Source of the DNA: Lindgomyces ingoldianus
Taxonomy: Eukaryota > Ascomycota > Dothideomycetes > Pleosporales > Lindgomycetaceae
Length of the DNA stretch: 64,000 nucleotides
Assembly: GCF_010093535.1 (NCBI RefSeq)
Contig: NW_022985172.1
Location: forward strand, 1,002,340-1,066,339
Direction of reading: 5' to 3'
Of the stretch, positions 38,181-49,086 are shown one piece after another (positions within the stretch are counted from its first letter, which is position 1; each line of letters begins with the position of its first letter). The notes under the pieces were generated by a model. The model was given only the letters and a program-made list of their open reading frames with translations. It was not told the origin of the DNA and searched no databases. The translations under genes and the position numbers were made by a program.

Positions 38181-39086
38181 ATGGACGAAGCGCCGCCATA
38201 CTCGCCCATGGCTTCGGTGACCGAGCGTCGACTCCCGCAAGAATACGTTCTGCCTCAAGAATACCATGCCAGGCAAGATGAAGAGGACCTAGAGTTGGTG
38301 CGCCCTAAGAGCACGACAGAGGCACGACATGACCCGCGGACAGACGCGCTGGGCGTTCTCGAGGAGCAGAACACACTCATGGCGGTAGCTACAGCACCGT
38401 CTACCTTGGTGTTTCCTCCAGAGCCACCTCCGATGTACGCCCCTCTCGACACCCTCGCACACAGCTTCCGGCTCGATGGTCCGCTGATCTTTGCCACCAA
38501 GACAAGTAGCACGCCACGATACCAGCTGATGCAGGAGTTCACGCGGTCTGGCCGGCCACGGAAACTGCACGTTAGGCGGTTGATGGCGAGCGAATCGCGG
38601 TCGCATTCGCTACCTTCGTCGTCACAAGAGCCCACATGGCCGCAAATAGGATACGATGAGGAAGGCACTATGTACACAATAACGCCGTATGAAATGAAGG
38701 GGTTGAGATCTTCGACTCTCCCGGGAATTATCAAACTGGAATCGGGTTGGAGCATCTTGGGCGGGAAACGGACTAAGATATTCCATGTCCAGAAGAACGC
38801 GCGCAGAGACAGCCTGAATCCCGAGAACAGTGCACGGATGCAGAAGTATGGGTACCATGCTGACGATGAGTGGGACAAGAAGTTGCTCTTCTCTGTGAGA
38901 AGGGGAAGTTGGGAGGATGGTGTTAGTAGGAGGGTTGCTGTTGAGGAGCATGGAGACGAGGGGGCACAGTTTGAGATTCTGGAGGAAGTGAGCGGGGCGA
39001 GGAGAGATTTGATGGTGAGTTGTTGGGTCATGAAGATGTGGATGGTGAAGGGAATTAGGTGGGAGGGGGATGTAAAGGGGTGGTAA
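38181..39086 (+). CDS. Uncharacterised fungal protein, possibly tubby-C-like
   Basis: Single-exon frame of 301 residues from the ATG at 38181; 319 if the upstream ATG at 38127 is used. I chose 38181 because its context (ATCATGG) is better and the extra 18 residues are low-quality. The N-terminal third is proline- and charge-rich (Pro-Pro-Tyr at 4-6; Pro-rich at 79-88), probably disordered. From about residue 96 there is a compact region: Phe-Arg-Leu-Asp-Gly, then a Leu-Ile-Phe-Ala-Thr strand, alternating basic and hydrophobic strands, Ile-Phe-His-Val at 200-203, and a final Leu-Met-Val-Ser-Cys-Trp helix at 277-282. This pattern recalls a large class of uncharacterised fungal proteins with a tubby-C/LURP-one-like barrel ending in a Cys-Trp helix. 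The resemblance is from memory and weak. No signal peptide or membrane segment. Function unknown. Composition shows no RIP. Confidence 0.7.
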   Translation: MDEAPPYSPMASVTERRLPQEYVLPQEYHARQDEEDLELVRPKSTTEARHDPRTDALGVLEEQNTLMAVATAPSTLVFPPEPPPMYAPLDTLAHSFRLDGPLIFATKTSSTPRYQLMQEFTRSGRPRKLHVRRLMASESRSHSLPSSSQEPTWPQIGYDEEGTMYTITPYEMKGLRSSTLPGIIKLESGWSILGGKRTKIFHVQKNARRDSLNPENSARMQKYGYHADDEWDKKLLFSVRRGSWEDGVSRRVAVEEHGDEGAQFEILEEVSGARRDLMVSCWVMKMWMVKGIRWEGDVKGW

Positions 39087-39433
39087 CTGCCATATATCAC
39101 TTCGGCTGCGTATCGATGGCGGTGACTATGAAGGCAACTGCTGTCTACTTACCCCAACGTGTTGGACGCGACGCTTTCTGTCTTCAAATAACAAGAGTGA
39201 CGACAGCGGAAGACCGGCGACTGTGGCGGCGAAGGCGAAACTAAACTGCATCCCGCCTTCCGAGGGCGGGACAGCCAAGCCGGAAGTGGCAGCTCGTGTC
39301 TCCCCTCATGCAACTGGGGAGGCCGGGCACCGGCCCACGCATACAAATCGCAATGCTCGCGCATGCCATTCCATAGCCTTCTTCATGTTCTGCAGTCGCC
39401 CATGTAGCGGCACGACGCGTTCCCACTGACGCT
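39087..39433. other. Intergenic region between the two island genes
   Basis: GC-rich spacer containing the 3' region of the upstream gene and the promoter of the glycosyltransferase gene. Open frames on both strands here look like chance products of GC-rich sequence. Confidence 0.45.
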
Positions 39434-39468
39434 GTCGCACGTCGCACGTCGCACGTCGCACGTCACAC
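39434..39468 (+). repeat. Heptamer tandem repeat just upstream of the glycosyltransferase start
   Basis: Four perfect copies of GTCGCAC followed by a variant GTCACAC, ending 8 bases before the ATG at 39477. It falls in the 5' leader or core promoter; its effect is unknown. Confidence 0.85.
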
Positions 39469-39476
39469 CGCACGCC

Positions 39477-40994
39477 ATGCCCGTCCTCACCCCCTCCCGC
39501 GTCGTCGTAGTGCTTTCGTTGTCTCTCCTCAGCTTTTTGTGGACATTTGGCCTCCCGCGCCATATAGCCACGCACTCGCTCCCGACGATACCCCACGATG
39601 CGCCCAACCGGCCTCCAGAGCCGCTCACGACTCCGGAAGTCTCGAGTGAGCCAGAGGAAGGCGCACCACCAGGCCCAGTAGCTTCGGGTGACAAGGGGGA
39701 AGGCGGACAGCTAAAGCAGGGAGTGATGAGTGCTGCTGCGGCGGAAGTGACGAGTGCTGCTGTGGAAGTGGCGAATGTCGTTGATGCCGGCCAGTGCAGG
39801 CAGGCCCGGGGCGCGTCCAATGTCATGGTCATTGTTAAGACGAGCAAGGCCGAAATCTACCAGAAGCTCCCCACGCACCTGCTCACCCTGCTATCCTGCG
39901 TCCCCAACTTCGCTATTTTCAGTGATCATGCTGGGACCATCGACGGTTACCCTGTCCACGACGCCCTACAATCCATTACCAACCAGACCAAGGAAACGCA
40001 TGAGGAGTTCCGGGAATACGAAAAGATACAGCAGGATGAGTCGGCACGACCAGCGTCTGTTACAAAGGAGCTCGACAAGTGGAAGGTGCTCCCCATGGTC
40101 TATCAGGCTTACAAGATGCACCCAAGCTCGCGCTTCTATGTCTTCATCGAAGCGGACACAAGCCTTAGCTGGACGAATCTACTGCTCTGGACTGGGAGAC
40201 TGGATTACAGGATCCCCTACTATTCCGGTGCACCGAGCTACCTCGGCACCGTCAAGTTCGCCCAGCGCGGATCTGGCATTCTTCTGTCCAATGGCGCCTT
40301 GAAGCAGTATGCCAAGCTATACGATGAGCGTTATGAATTTGACTGGGAGAAAAGAATTGGCCGGGAGTGTTGCGGCGACATGGTGCTCGCCACGGCGCTG
40401 ACCGAGTCCCATGTCGAGTTCTATTCAGCGTTTCCGCTACTCCAGGGCGAGACGCCGTCGACGCTTGACTGGACGAAGCGACACTGGTGTGCCCCTGTTG
40501 TTTCTTGGCACCACATGGCCCCAGATGACATCGACACCCTCTGGTCTTTCCAGCGCAATTGGACCGCAAAGCATGGCTGGGAGCCACCATATCTCTTCCG
40601 ACACGCCTTTGAGGAGTTCGTCGCTCCGCATCTAGCTGACTATATATCCGAATGGGATAATCTCTCTCAAGACACCAAGATCAGCAAGCCGCAAGCCGAC
40701 TCTACTTTAAACTCTAAAGAGAACATTGAATGGTACAAATTCGGCGAAGATGTTAAGAAAGGGACCCTGAGTGTGGAGGATTGTAAACATGTTTGTCAGC
40801 GAGCAGAGGATTGCCTGCAGTGGAAATTCAGGAAAGAGGAATGCTATCTAGGCAAAGTTGTCAGGCTAGGAATAAGAACCAAGAAGACAGAAGGGAAGGG
40901 ACCATGGACTAGCGGGTGGATGGTGGAAAGAATTAAGAAGTCTATTAAGGACTGGGGAAACTGTGCGGAACCGATTTGGAAATTCAACCAGTAA
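39477..40994 (+). CDS. GT31-like (fringe-type) glycosyltransferase with C-terminal PAN-like domain
   Basis: Intact single-exon frame of 505 residues. Residues 8-26 form one hydrophobic segment near the N-terminus, so a type II membrane protein of the Golgi/secretory pathway is expected. A low-complexity stem follows (40-105). The catalytic part (about 115-395) resembles fungal GT31/DUF604 proteins: Ile-Val-Lys-Thr (118-122), a Ser-Asp after Phe (149-150), the acidic metal-binding motif Glu-Ala-Asp-Thr (225-228), Gly-Ser-Gly-Ile-Leu-Leu-Ser (265-271), Cys-Cys-Gly-Asp (298-301), Gly-Glu-Thr-Pro-Ser-Thr (324-329) and His-His (345-346). Residues 430-485 hold four cysteines (436, 440, 446, 456) and Leu-Gly-x-x-Val-Arg-Leu-Gly, as in PAN/apple-like tails of this group. 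It probably transfers a sugar from a nucleotide donor in the secretory pathway; the acceptor is unknown. It lies head-to-tail after the 38181 gene, 390 bp away. No RIP. Confidence 0.88.
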   Translation: MPVLTPSRVVVVLSLSLLSFLWTFGLPRHIATHSLPTIPHDAPNRPPEPLTTPEVSSEPEEGAPPGPVASGDKGEGGQLKQGVMSAAAAEVTSAAVEVANVVDAGQCRQARGASNVMVIVKTSKAEIYQKLPTHLLTLLSCVPNFAIFSDHAGTIDGYPVHDALQSITNQTKETHEEFREYEKIQQDESARPASVTKELDKWKVLPMVYQAYKMHPSSRFYVFIEADTSLSWTNLLLWTGRLDYRIPYYSGAPSYLGTVKFAQRGSGILLSNGALKQYAKLYDERYEFDWEKRIGRECCGDMVLATALTESHVEFYSAFPLLQGETPSTLDWTKRHWCAPVVSWHHMAPDDIDTLWSFQRNWTAKHGWEPPYLFRHAFEEFVAPHLADYISEWDNLSQDTKISKPQADSTLNSKENIEWYKFGEDVKKGTLSVEDCKHVCQRAEDCLQWKFRKEECYLGKVVRLGIRTKKTEGKGPWTSGWMVERIKKSIKDWGNCAEPIWKFNQ

Positions 40995-41361
40995 TCATAG
41001 GTCTGAAGACCGGCGAAGAACAGTTAGCATGCTTCTCAATGTAGATATATTTAACATTGAAGTGTCGGCAGATTTTGACATCTTTCTAGTGCATATGAGG
41101 AATTAGGGTTTGAATGCTTGATTGTATCTATACCCGCTTGTAGTAAATGACAACGAAAGTGGATAGTAATCGCCATAGTCAGGTTGATTCCGGTTCTAAT
41201 TGTGGATCTCTTCTAGCGCAATGCCTCCACATTCCACAACATCAAGGCCTACAACATCACCGCACTCCTATAACCCTTATCTCAATCTAACCATATAAAA
41301 CCTTTGGTGGGCGCAGAGATAAGGAATTGAGTTAATTGCTAAAGGAGAATACCTAGAGATA
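40995..41361. other. 3' flank of glycosyltransferase gene
   Basis: Un-RIPed, mixed composition, presumably containing the 3' untranslated region. It ends abruptly at the TA duplication of B4, so the island border is a transposon junction. Confidence 0.5.
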
Positions 41362-43228
41362 ACGTACTTCATGGGCGAGTTGCTCACACACCTGAGTCGC
41401 TTACTTTTGCCAAGACCCCACCCTAACAAACTCTATTATAGCCCATAACAACCCGCTCTAGCACTATATAGTACAGTACAGCCTAGAATATTATTTAGAT
41501 ACTACTTCTACTTCTTGCTTACATGTTTATGTGTTATGCCTAGTCTAATTGCACTATTTGTAGCGCCTTTAGAATAGCTTACCTACTTTAGCTTACACCT
41601 ACTTCTTTACTTTCTTTCTATTACTACGCGCTTTAAACTCCTTTAGAGCTGTTAAGCGCAGGCTTTTTTAAATTATTAAAGTTTTTTTTAACTTAATCTA
41701 CTTTTTTTTATGTAATTTATGTTATGTAGTAGCCTTATTAGCTACTTAAAGCTTAGTAATTTCTTATTACACTAACACTAGCTTATATATAATTATTACT
41801 ACTTTTTTTAAGACTTTTTTAAACACTTTAACTATAAAAGTTAGTAAACTATTTATATGCTTTTAAATTTTTATTTTTATAAGCATTAATTATAACTTAA
41901 GTTCTAAAGTATTACTTAGGGTTTATAACTACTAGAGCTTATTATATATAAGTAGTAGTAGTAATAAAGTGTGTAACTTTATATTAAGGCTTATTATAAC
42001 TTATTATAGGTTAAAAAGAACTAATCTAGCGCTTTAAAACTTTTCTTAAATATTACTAAAAGTAATTATAGCATTATAGGCTACTTTAAAGTATAGTAAA
42101 AACTTTATTTTTATAATATAAGTAATTTAGTTACATATAAAGTTTTTAGCTTAGCGCCTATATACTTTTTTTAAAGAAGTAAAATAACCTACATTAAGTA
42201 GCTATAAAAAGTGTAATAAGTAAAAAAGTATATAAATAGTAATAATCTTATTATTTTTATAGTATTACTAAAAATAAAGTAAGTTATAGCTCTTATAGCT
42301 ATTAATAACTAGCAGATAGTAGCTGCTAATAGTATACTTTTTTATATACATATTAAAGTGCTTTAACTAGTCTAGACTAAGCTAATTAGTAGTCTAGCTA
42401 TACTTAAAAATTATAATAACTTAATCTTAAAGTAGATTTTTCTTTTTATACTAGTTTAAAAAGTAGTTGCTACTCTAAAAAATAATAAAAAGTAAAATAG
42501 CCTACTTTTTAGTATTAATGCCTTAAATAGCTATTATTTACTTCTAGTTACCTAGCTAGACTACTTTTAGCTATTTTTATCTTTTTAAACTTATAATAAC
42601 TGCTTTAGTAGATATTTAGCTTATTATAAACTTTATTTTATTAAAGTTATATATGTTATTATTTTAGATACTATACTTAGCTTTAATATTTTTTATAAAG
42701 TTAAACTAGCTTTAAATTACTATAAAATTTTTATAAAAAGCTTTTTTATAGTTATACTTATACTTAAACTTTACTTTAAGCTTTAAGTAATGCTTAATAA
42801 ACATATTAAGCTAGTTTATGCTAATATAGCCTATATTATGCTTAGCGTGTAAAAAATTAGCTATATTAGCTATAGCTACTAGCTAAAGGGGAAATCCTTA
42901 TATATCTAGCTTAAGTATGTACTAAATAATTACTTACTTTTTATTATTATTTAGCTTTTATAAGTTAGCTATATAATTAGCTTAGAAAAGTTATTTAGTG
43001 TGTTAGTTACTTATTATTTTTTAAAAAAACTCTATAAATAGCTGCAGTATATTAGTTAAAAAGTGTTATGTTTTATTTAAAAGCTTAAAGTATAAGCTGC
43101 ATCTAATATTTCTTTAACACATTTAAGTAGTGTTATTAGAAATGCATTAGTGTAAAAAAAGTAGTGTAGTAGAGTCTTAGTAAAAGTAAGTAACTTAGGT
43201 GTGTAAGTAACTTACCTATAAAGTACGT
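41362..43228 (-). mobile_element. B4: full-length Fot1-type copy bordering the gene island
   Basis: 1867 bp flanked by TA (41360-41361, 43229-43230), inverted relative to B1. The first roughly 100 bases, next to the island, are almost free of RIP and give the best view of the family-B end; the remainder is strongly mutated. The broken transposase reads on the minus strand. Confidence 0.92.
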
Positions 43229-43230
43229 TA

Positions 43231-43670
43231 CTTATTTTATATTAGCTTAATAGGCTATGTTTTAATTATTCTTTTTAATCTACTTTATTAGCTAACTATA
43301 TAACTTCTATAAGTGTTGTATATGTTTTGTAACCCTTTTTAAGGCTTCTTGTGATGACAAGCTTAGTCTTTACTATTGTGTAGCACAAATAGCTTAATAG
43401 GATATGTTGGCTATGTTCTAGAAGAATACTAAGGTGAGGAAATGGAAGGGTTGGGGGCGGGCGGCCTTAAGTAGCCAGCCTGTCGCCTGTGTGACGGTGC
43501 CAGTGCTGGCGGGAATCAGTCCGAATCGATTATCCGGAATCACGTGGCGCTATCCTGGATCTGGATTGGATCCATGAATCAATTCAGCGCTAAGGCTAAA
43601 TAGGCAACTATTCTAAATAATTAGTCTTTTACTTAATTTTTTATGCTATTATACTTTTAATAGGTTATAT
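43231..43670. other. Spacer with LTR-like fragment
   Basis: Starts AT-rich, then from about 43361 has TGTGATGACAAGC, the exact start of the 215-bp LTR family on the minus strand. It diverges after about 20 bases into a GC-rich, un-RIPed stretch (43430-43600) with no recognised content. It may be a diverged LTR relative. No gene is seen. Confidence 0.4.
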
Positions 43671-43672
43671 AA

Positions 43673-45521
43673 TAACGTACCTAACGGGTTGGCCGGCCAC
43701 ACGGGTTGGCCGGCCACTTTTGCCAAGCCCCTACTAAAACCACCCTATTCTAGCGCAAAACAGCCCACTTTAGCCCTGTATAAAGTAATACAACACAAGA
43801 TATTATTTAGAGTCTACTTCTGCTACTTTTTTACACATATGTAAGTTATGCCTAGTTTAATTACACTGCCTACATTACCTTTAACTTAGCTTACCTCTTT
43901 TAGCGCGCACTTGTGTTTTTAGCTTCTTCCTATTACTATGCGCTCTAGACTCCTTTAGAGCAGTTAGACAAGCCTTATCCTTAACTATTAAGGTCTCTTC
44001 TGCCTAAATTTGCTTTCTTTTATGTAATTTATGTTATGTGGCAGCCTTATTTGCTGCTTAAAGCTTTGTAATTTTCTTTTATGCTAACACTAGCTTATGC
44101 GCAATAATTACTACCCTCTTTAAGACCTTTTTAAAGGCCTTTACTATAGACATTAGTAAGCTATCTACATGCCTCTAAATTCTTACTTTTATAAGCATTA
44201 ATTATAACTTAAATTTAAGAGTATTGCTTAGGGTTTACAACTGCTAAGGCTTATTATTAATAGGCAGTAGTAGTAATAAAGTATGTAACTAGACATTAAG
44301 GGCTATTTTAACTTATTCTAGGTTAAATAGGACTAAACTAGCGCCTTAAAACCTTTCTTAGATATTACTAAAAGTAATTACTGCATTATAAGCGTGTATA
44401 AAGCATAGTAGAAACTTAAGTTTTATAATATAAGTAATCTAGTTATACATAAGATCTTTAGCTTAGCGCCTATACACTTTTTTTAAAAGGGTAAAACAAC
44501 CTACATTAAAAGGCTATAAGAGGTGTAATAAGTGTAAAAGTATATAAATAGTAATAATCTTATTCTTTTTATAGTACTACTAGAAATTAAGCAAGTTATA
44601 GCTTTTATAGCTATTAATAATAAGAAGCTAATAGGCGCCTATAACTTTTTTTTTATATGCTTATTAAAGTGCTTTAACTACTGCAGCTTAAGCTTATTTG
44701 TTATCTAGCTATTTTTAGAGACTATAATAACCTAGTTCTAAAGAAGATTCTTCTTTTTATACTAGGCAAAGAGGTAATAGCAGCTTTTAAAGATAATAAA
44801 AAGTAAAATAGTCTACTTTATTATATTAATGCCTTAGATAACTATTATTTACTTCTTATTACTTTACTATATTGCCTTTAGCTGTCTTTATTTCTTTAAA
44901 GCTGTAACAACTGCTCTAGTTAATATTTAGCCTATTATAAAGCCTAACTTGTTAAAGTTATATATGTCTTTATTTTAGATACTATACTTAGCTTTTATAT
45001 TAGCTACTAGGTAAAACTAGCTCTAAATAACCTCTAGATTCTTATAAAGTGCTCTCTTATAATTATACTTATAATTAAACTTTATTGTAAACTTAGGGCA
45101 GTGCTTAACCTACATACTAGGCTAGTTTAAGCTAACCTAGCCTAGATTACGCTCTACGCATAAGGAATTAGCTATATTAGCTACAGCTGCAAGCCTAAGA
45201 GGAAATTTGCGTGTAATAAGCTTAAGTATATACTTAATAACTACCTTTTTTTTAAGCTTAGTTAGATTCTTTAATTTAAGCTAGCATTCTGCTTTTAAAG
45301 GCTGTCTAGCGCGTTAATTGCTTAGTGTTGTGTAAGAGACATTATAGATAGCTGCAGCGTGTTATAAGAAAAGTTTTAAGTCTTATTTAAAAGCCTAAAG
45401 AGCAAGCTGTATCTAACATTCTTTAGAAGATTTAATCTAGTGTTGTTGTTAAGGCATTATGTAGATAGGTAGAGTGTGGTAGGGGCTTAGCAAAAGTAGC
45501 TGGCTAACCTGTTAGGTACGT
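43673..45521 (-). mobile_element. A3: full-length Fot1-type transposon, family A
   Basis: 1849 bp flanked by TA (43671-43672, 45522-45523). The left repeat has two copies of GGTTGGCCGGCCAC, nearly un-RIPed; the right repeat has only one. Broken transposase on the minus strand. Confidence 0.92.
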
Positions 45522-45700
45522 TAAACATTTAGTAAAAATTTAGCTTAAGATAATACAATTCTATTTATAATAAAAGTAGTTAATAGCTTACAATCTAAAT
45601 AATAAAGAGAAAAATGTATAACATACTTCACAGGTAAGTTGCTTACACACCTAAGTTACTTACTTTTACTAAGACTCTACTCTAACAAACTCTATTATAG

Positions 45701-45915
45701 TGTGATGACAAGCACTGTCTCTACTACCGTATGGAGCTGGGGAAGCATGGCAGAGTAGGTCGGCTCTATTTCAGCTAAACTAGGATGGGGAGTGAAGGAG
45801 GCGAAGGGTTTTCGCGAGAGAAAAGCTTGCGCAGCGCCAAGGCGCTAGCGCGCTCGCTTAACCCTTAGCGAGATCATGTGACTAGCAGCGGAGCTTGACA
45901 AGCAGCACCGTCACA
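45701..45915 (-). repeat. Solo LTR, nearly un-RIPed
   Basis: 215 bp with exact TATAG duplication (45696-45700, 45916-45920). It retains CpA and TpG sites across its whole length while the B5 sequence around it is strongly RIP-mutated. Confidence 0.93.
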
Positions 45916-46743
45916 TATAGCCTATAACAACCTGCTCTAGCACTATATAGTATAGTATAGCCTAGAATATTATTTAGATACTACTTCTACTTCTTACTTA
46001 CATGTTTATGTGTTATGCCTAGTCTAATTACACTATTTATAGCGCCTTTAGAATAGCTTACTTACTTTAGCTTATACTTACTTTTGTACTTTTTTTTTAT
46101 TACTATGTGCTTTAAACTTCTTTAAAGCTATTAAGTATAAGCTTTTTTAAATTATTAAGGTTTTTTTTACTTTAATTTACTTTTTTTATATAATTTATAT
46201 TATGTAGTCGCCTTATTAGCTACTTGAAGCTTAGTAATTTTCTATTATACTAATACTAGCTTATATATAATTATTATTACTTTTTTTAAAACTTTTTTAA
46301 ACACTTTAACTATAAAAGTTAGTAAACTATTTATAACTATGCTTTTAAATTTTTATTTTTATAAGCATTAATTATAACTTAAGTTTTAAAATATTACTTA
46401 AAGTTTATAACTACTAAAGCTTATTATATATATAAGTAGTAGTAGTAATAAAGTGTGTAACTTTATATTAAAGCTTATTATAACTTATAATAAGTTAAAA
46501 GAAACTAATTTAGCGCTTTAAAACTTTTTTTAAATATTACTAAAAGTAATTATAGTATTATAGGCTGCTTTAAAGTATAGTAAAAACTTTATTTTTATAA
46601 TATAAGTAATTTAGTTATATATAAAGTTTTTAGCTTAGCGCTTATATACTTTTTTTAAAAAAGTAAAATAACTTATATTAAGTAGCTATAAAAAGTGTAA
46701 TAAGTAAAAAAGTATATAAATAGTAATAATTTTATTATCTTTA

Positions 46744-47890
46744 ACGTACTTTATAGGCAAGTTGCTTACACACCTAAGTTGCTTACTTTTGCTAAGACAC
46801 CTCCGTGAAGCTCTATAACCTTACTCGTGCACAATCGTGACAGACCCTACTAAACTACTCTTTCTACACTAATGTATTCCCCACAACACTACTTAGACGT
46901 GCTAAAAGAATGTTAGATATAGCTTACACTTTAAGCTTTAAACAAAACATAAAACTTTTAAAAAAATGTGCTATAGCTATATATAAAGTCTTATAAAAAA
47001 TAATAAATAACTATAGCGCTAGATAACCTTTATAAGCTAATTCTACAGCTAAATTACAGAGGCTAGGTAATAAAAAAAAGTAGGTAATTATTAAGACTAT
47101 ACTTAAGCTATATGCGCAAGGAATTTCCTCTTAGATAGCATTTATAGCTAATATAGCTAATTCTTTACACGCTAAGCGTAATCTAGGCTATGTTTACATA
47201 AACTAGCCTAGTACATTTATAAAGTGTTATTTAAAGCTTAAAGTAAAGTTTTAAGTGTAAGTATAGTTAAAAGATATTTAGCTAATTATAAACCCTATCT
47301 TACTAAAGTTATATGTGTTATTATTCTAAATGCTATACTTAGCTTTAATATTCTCTATAAGGCTAAACCTACTTTAAATTACTCTAAAACTCTTATAAAA
47401 AGCTCTTTTATAGTTATACTTACACTTAAAACTTTACTTTAAGCTCTAAATAACGCTTTATAAACATACTAGGCTAGTTTATGTAAACATAGCCTAGATT
47501 ATGCTTAGCGCGCAAAGAATTAGCTATATTAGCTATAAATGCTATCTAAGAGGAAATTTCTTATGTATATAGCTTAAGTATAGTCTTAATAATTACCTAC
47601 TCCTTTTTATTACCTAGCCTTTATAATTTAGCTATATAATTAGCTTGTAAAGGTTCTCTAGCGCTATAGTTATTTATTATTTTTTATAAAACTTTATATA
47701 TAGCTATAGCATATTTCTTTAAAAGTTTTATGTTTTATTTAAAAGCTTAAAGCATAAGCTGTATCTAACATTCTTTTAGTGCGTCTAAGTAGTGTTATAG
47801 AGAATGCATTAGTGTAGAAAGGGTAGTTTAGTAGGGTTTTAGCAAAAGTAAGCAACTTAGGTGTGTAAGCAACTCGCCTGTGAAGTACGT
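46744..47890. mobile_element. B6: fold-back (palindromic) derivative of family B
   Basis: 1147 bp flanked by TA (46742-46743, 47891-47892). Ordinary B copies share only about 58 bp between their ends; here the left arm (46744-about 47272) and right arm (about 47405-47890) are reverse complements for about 480 bp, with a loop of about 130 bp. Both arms derive from the transposase N-terminal half of B. The left arm also has a roughly 45-bp un-RIPed filler near 46800-46846 absent from other copies. It has no transposase and could move only with help from another element. Confidence 0.85.
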
Positions 47891-48647
47891 TATAGTATTA
47901 CTAAAAATAAAGTAAGTTATAGCTTTTATAGCTATTAATAACTAGTAAATAGTAGCTACTAATAGTACACTTCTTTATATACACATTAAAGTGCTTTAAC
48001 TAGTTTAGACTAAGCTAACTAGTAGTTTAGCTATACTTAGAGATTATAATAACTTAATTTTAAAGTAAAATTTTCTTTTTATACTAGTTTAAAAAGTAGT
48101 TAACTACTACTTTAAAAAATAATAAAAAGTAAAATAGCTTACTTTTTAGCATCAATACTTTAAATAGCTATTATTTACTTCTAGTTACCTAGCTAGACTA
48201 CTTTTAGCTATTTTTATCTCTCTAAACCTATAATAACTACTTTAGTAGATATTTAGCTTATTATAAACTTTATTTTATTAAAGTTGTACATGTTATTATT
48301 TTAAATGCTATACTTAGCTTTAATATTTGTTATAAAGTTAAACTAGCTTTAAATTACTATAAAATTTTTATAAAAAGCTTTTTTATAGTTATAGTTATAC
48401 TTAAACTTTACTTTAAGCTTTAAGTAATACTTAATAAATATATTAAGCTAGTTTATGCTAATATAGCTTATATTATGCTTAGTGTATAAAGAATTAGCTA
48501 TATTAGCTATAGCTACTAGCTAAGAGGGAAATCCTTGCGCATCTAGCTTAAGTATGTGCTAAATAATTACTTACTTTTTATTATTATTTAGCTTTTATAA
48601 GTTAGCTATATAATTAGCTTAGAAAAGTTATCTAGCATATTAGTTAC

Positions 48648-48862
48648 TGTGACAGTGCTGCTTGTCAAGCTCCGCTGCTAGTCACATAATCTCGCTAAGG
48701 GGTAAGCAAGCGCGCTAGCGCCTTGGCGCTGCGCAAGCTTTTCTCTCGCAAAAACCCTTCGCCTCCTTCACTCCCTATCCTAGTTTAGCTGAAATAGAGC
48801 TGACCTACTCTACCTTGCTTCCCTAGCTCTATATAGTAGTAGAGACAGTGCTTGTTATCACA
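48648..48862 (+). repeat. Solo LTR of the 215-bp Gypsy family
   Basis: 215 bp, starts TGTGACAGTGCTGC, ends TTATCACA, exact GTTAC duplication (48643-48647, 48863-48867). Opposite orientation to the solo LTR at 45701 in the same host element. Partly RIP-mutated. Confidence 0.93.
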
Positions 48863-49086
48863 GTTACTTATTATTTTTTAAAAGACTTTATAGATAGCTG
48901 TAGTGTGTTGCTTAAAAAGTGTTACATTTTATTTAAAAGCCTAAAGTGTAAGCTATATTTAATGTTCCTTTAACATGTTTAAGTAGTGTTGTTAGGAATA
49001 CATTAGTGTAGAAAGAGTAGTATAGTAGCGTCTTAGTAAAAGTAAGTAACTTAGGTGTGTAAGCAACTTGCATGTGAAGTACGTTA

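Larger units (their letters stand above)
45621..49084 (-). mobile_element. B5: Fot1-type copy split by two solo LTRs and a fold-back element
   Basis: Left end after TA 45619-45620; right end at 49084 before TA. Host segments are 45621-45700, 45916-46743, 47891-48647 and 48863-49084, which together form one B copy in the B4 orientation. The insertions are a solo LTR (45701), B6 (46744) and a second solo LTR (48648). Confidence 0.88.

Noticed and set aside
38255..39100. 281-codon open frame on the minus strand
   Set aside because: It is antisense to the 38181-39086 gene; the plus-strand protein has the more protein-like composition, a good start context and a recognisable domain pattern.
39383..39847. 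Minus-strand open frames over the start of the glycosyltransferase gene
   Set aside because: Shadows of a GC-rich coding region; the plus-strand frame has clear GT31 motifs over its whole length.
39754..40302. 182-codon plus-strand frame in another phase
   Set aside because: Wholly inside the glycosyltransferase gene, with Arg/Ser-rich composition typical of a shifted frame.
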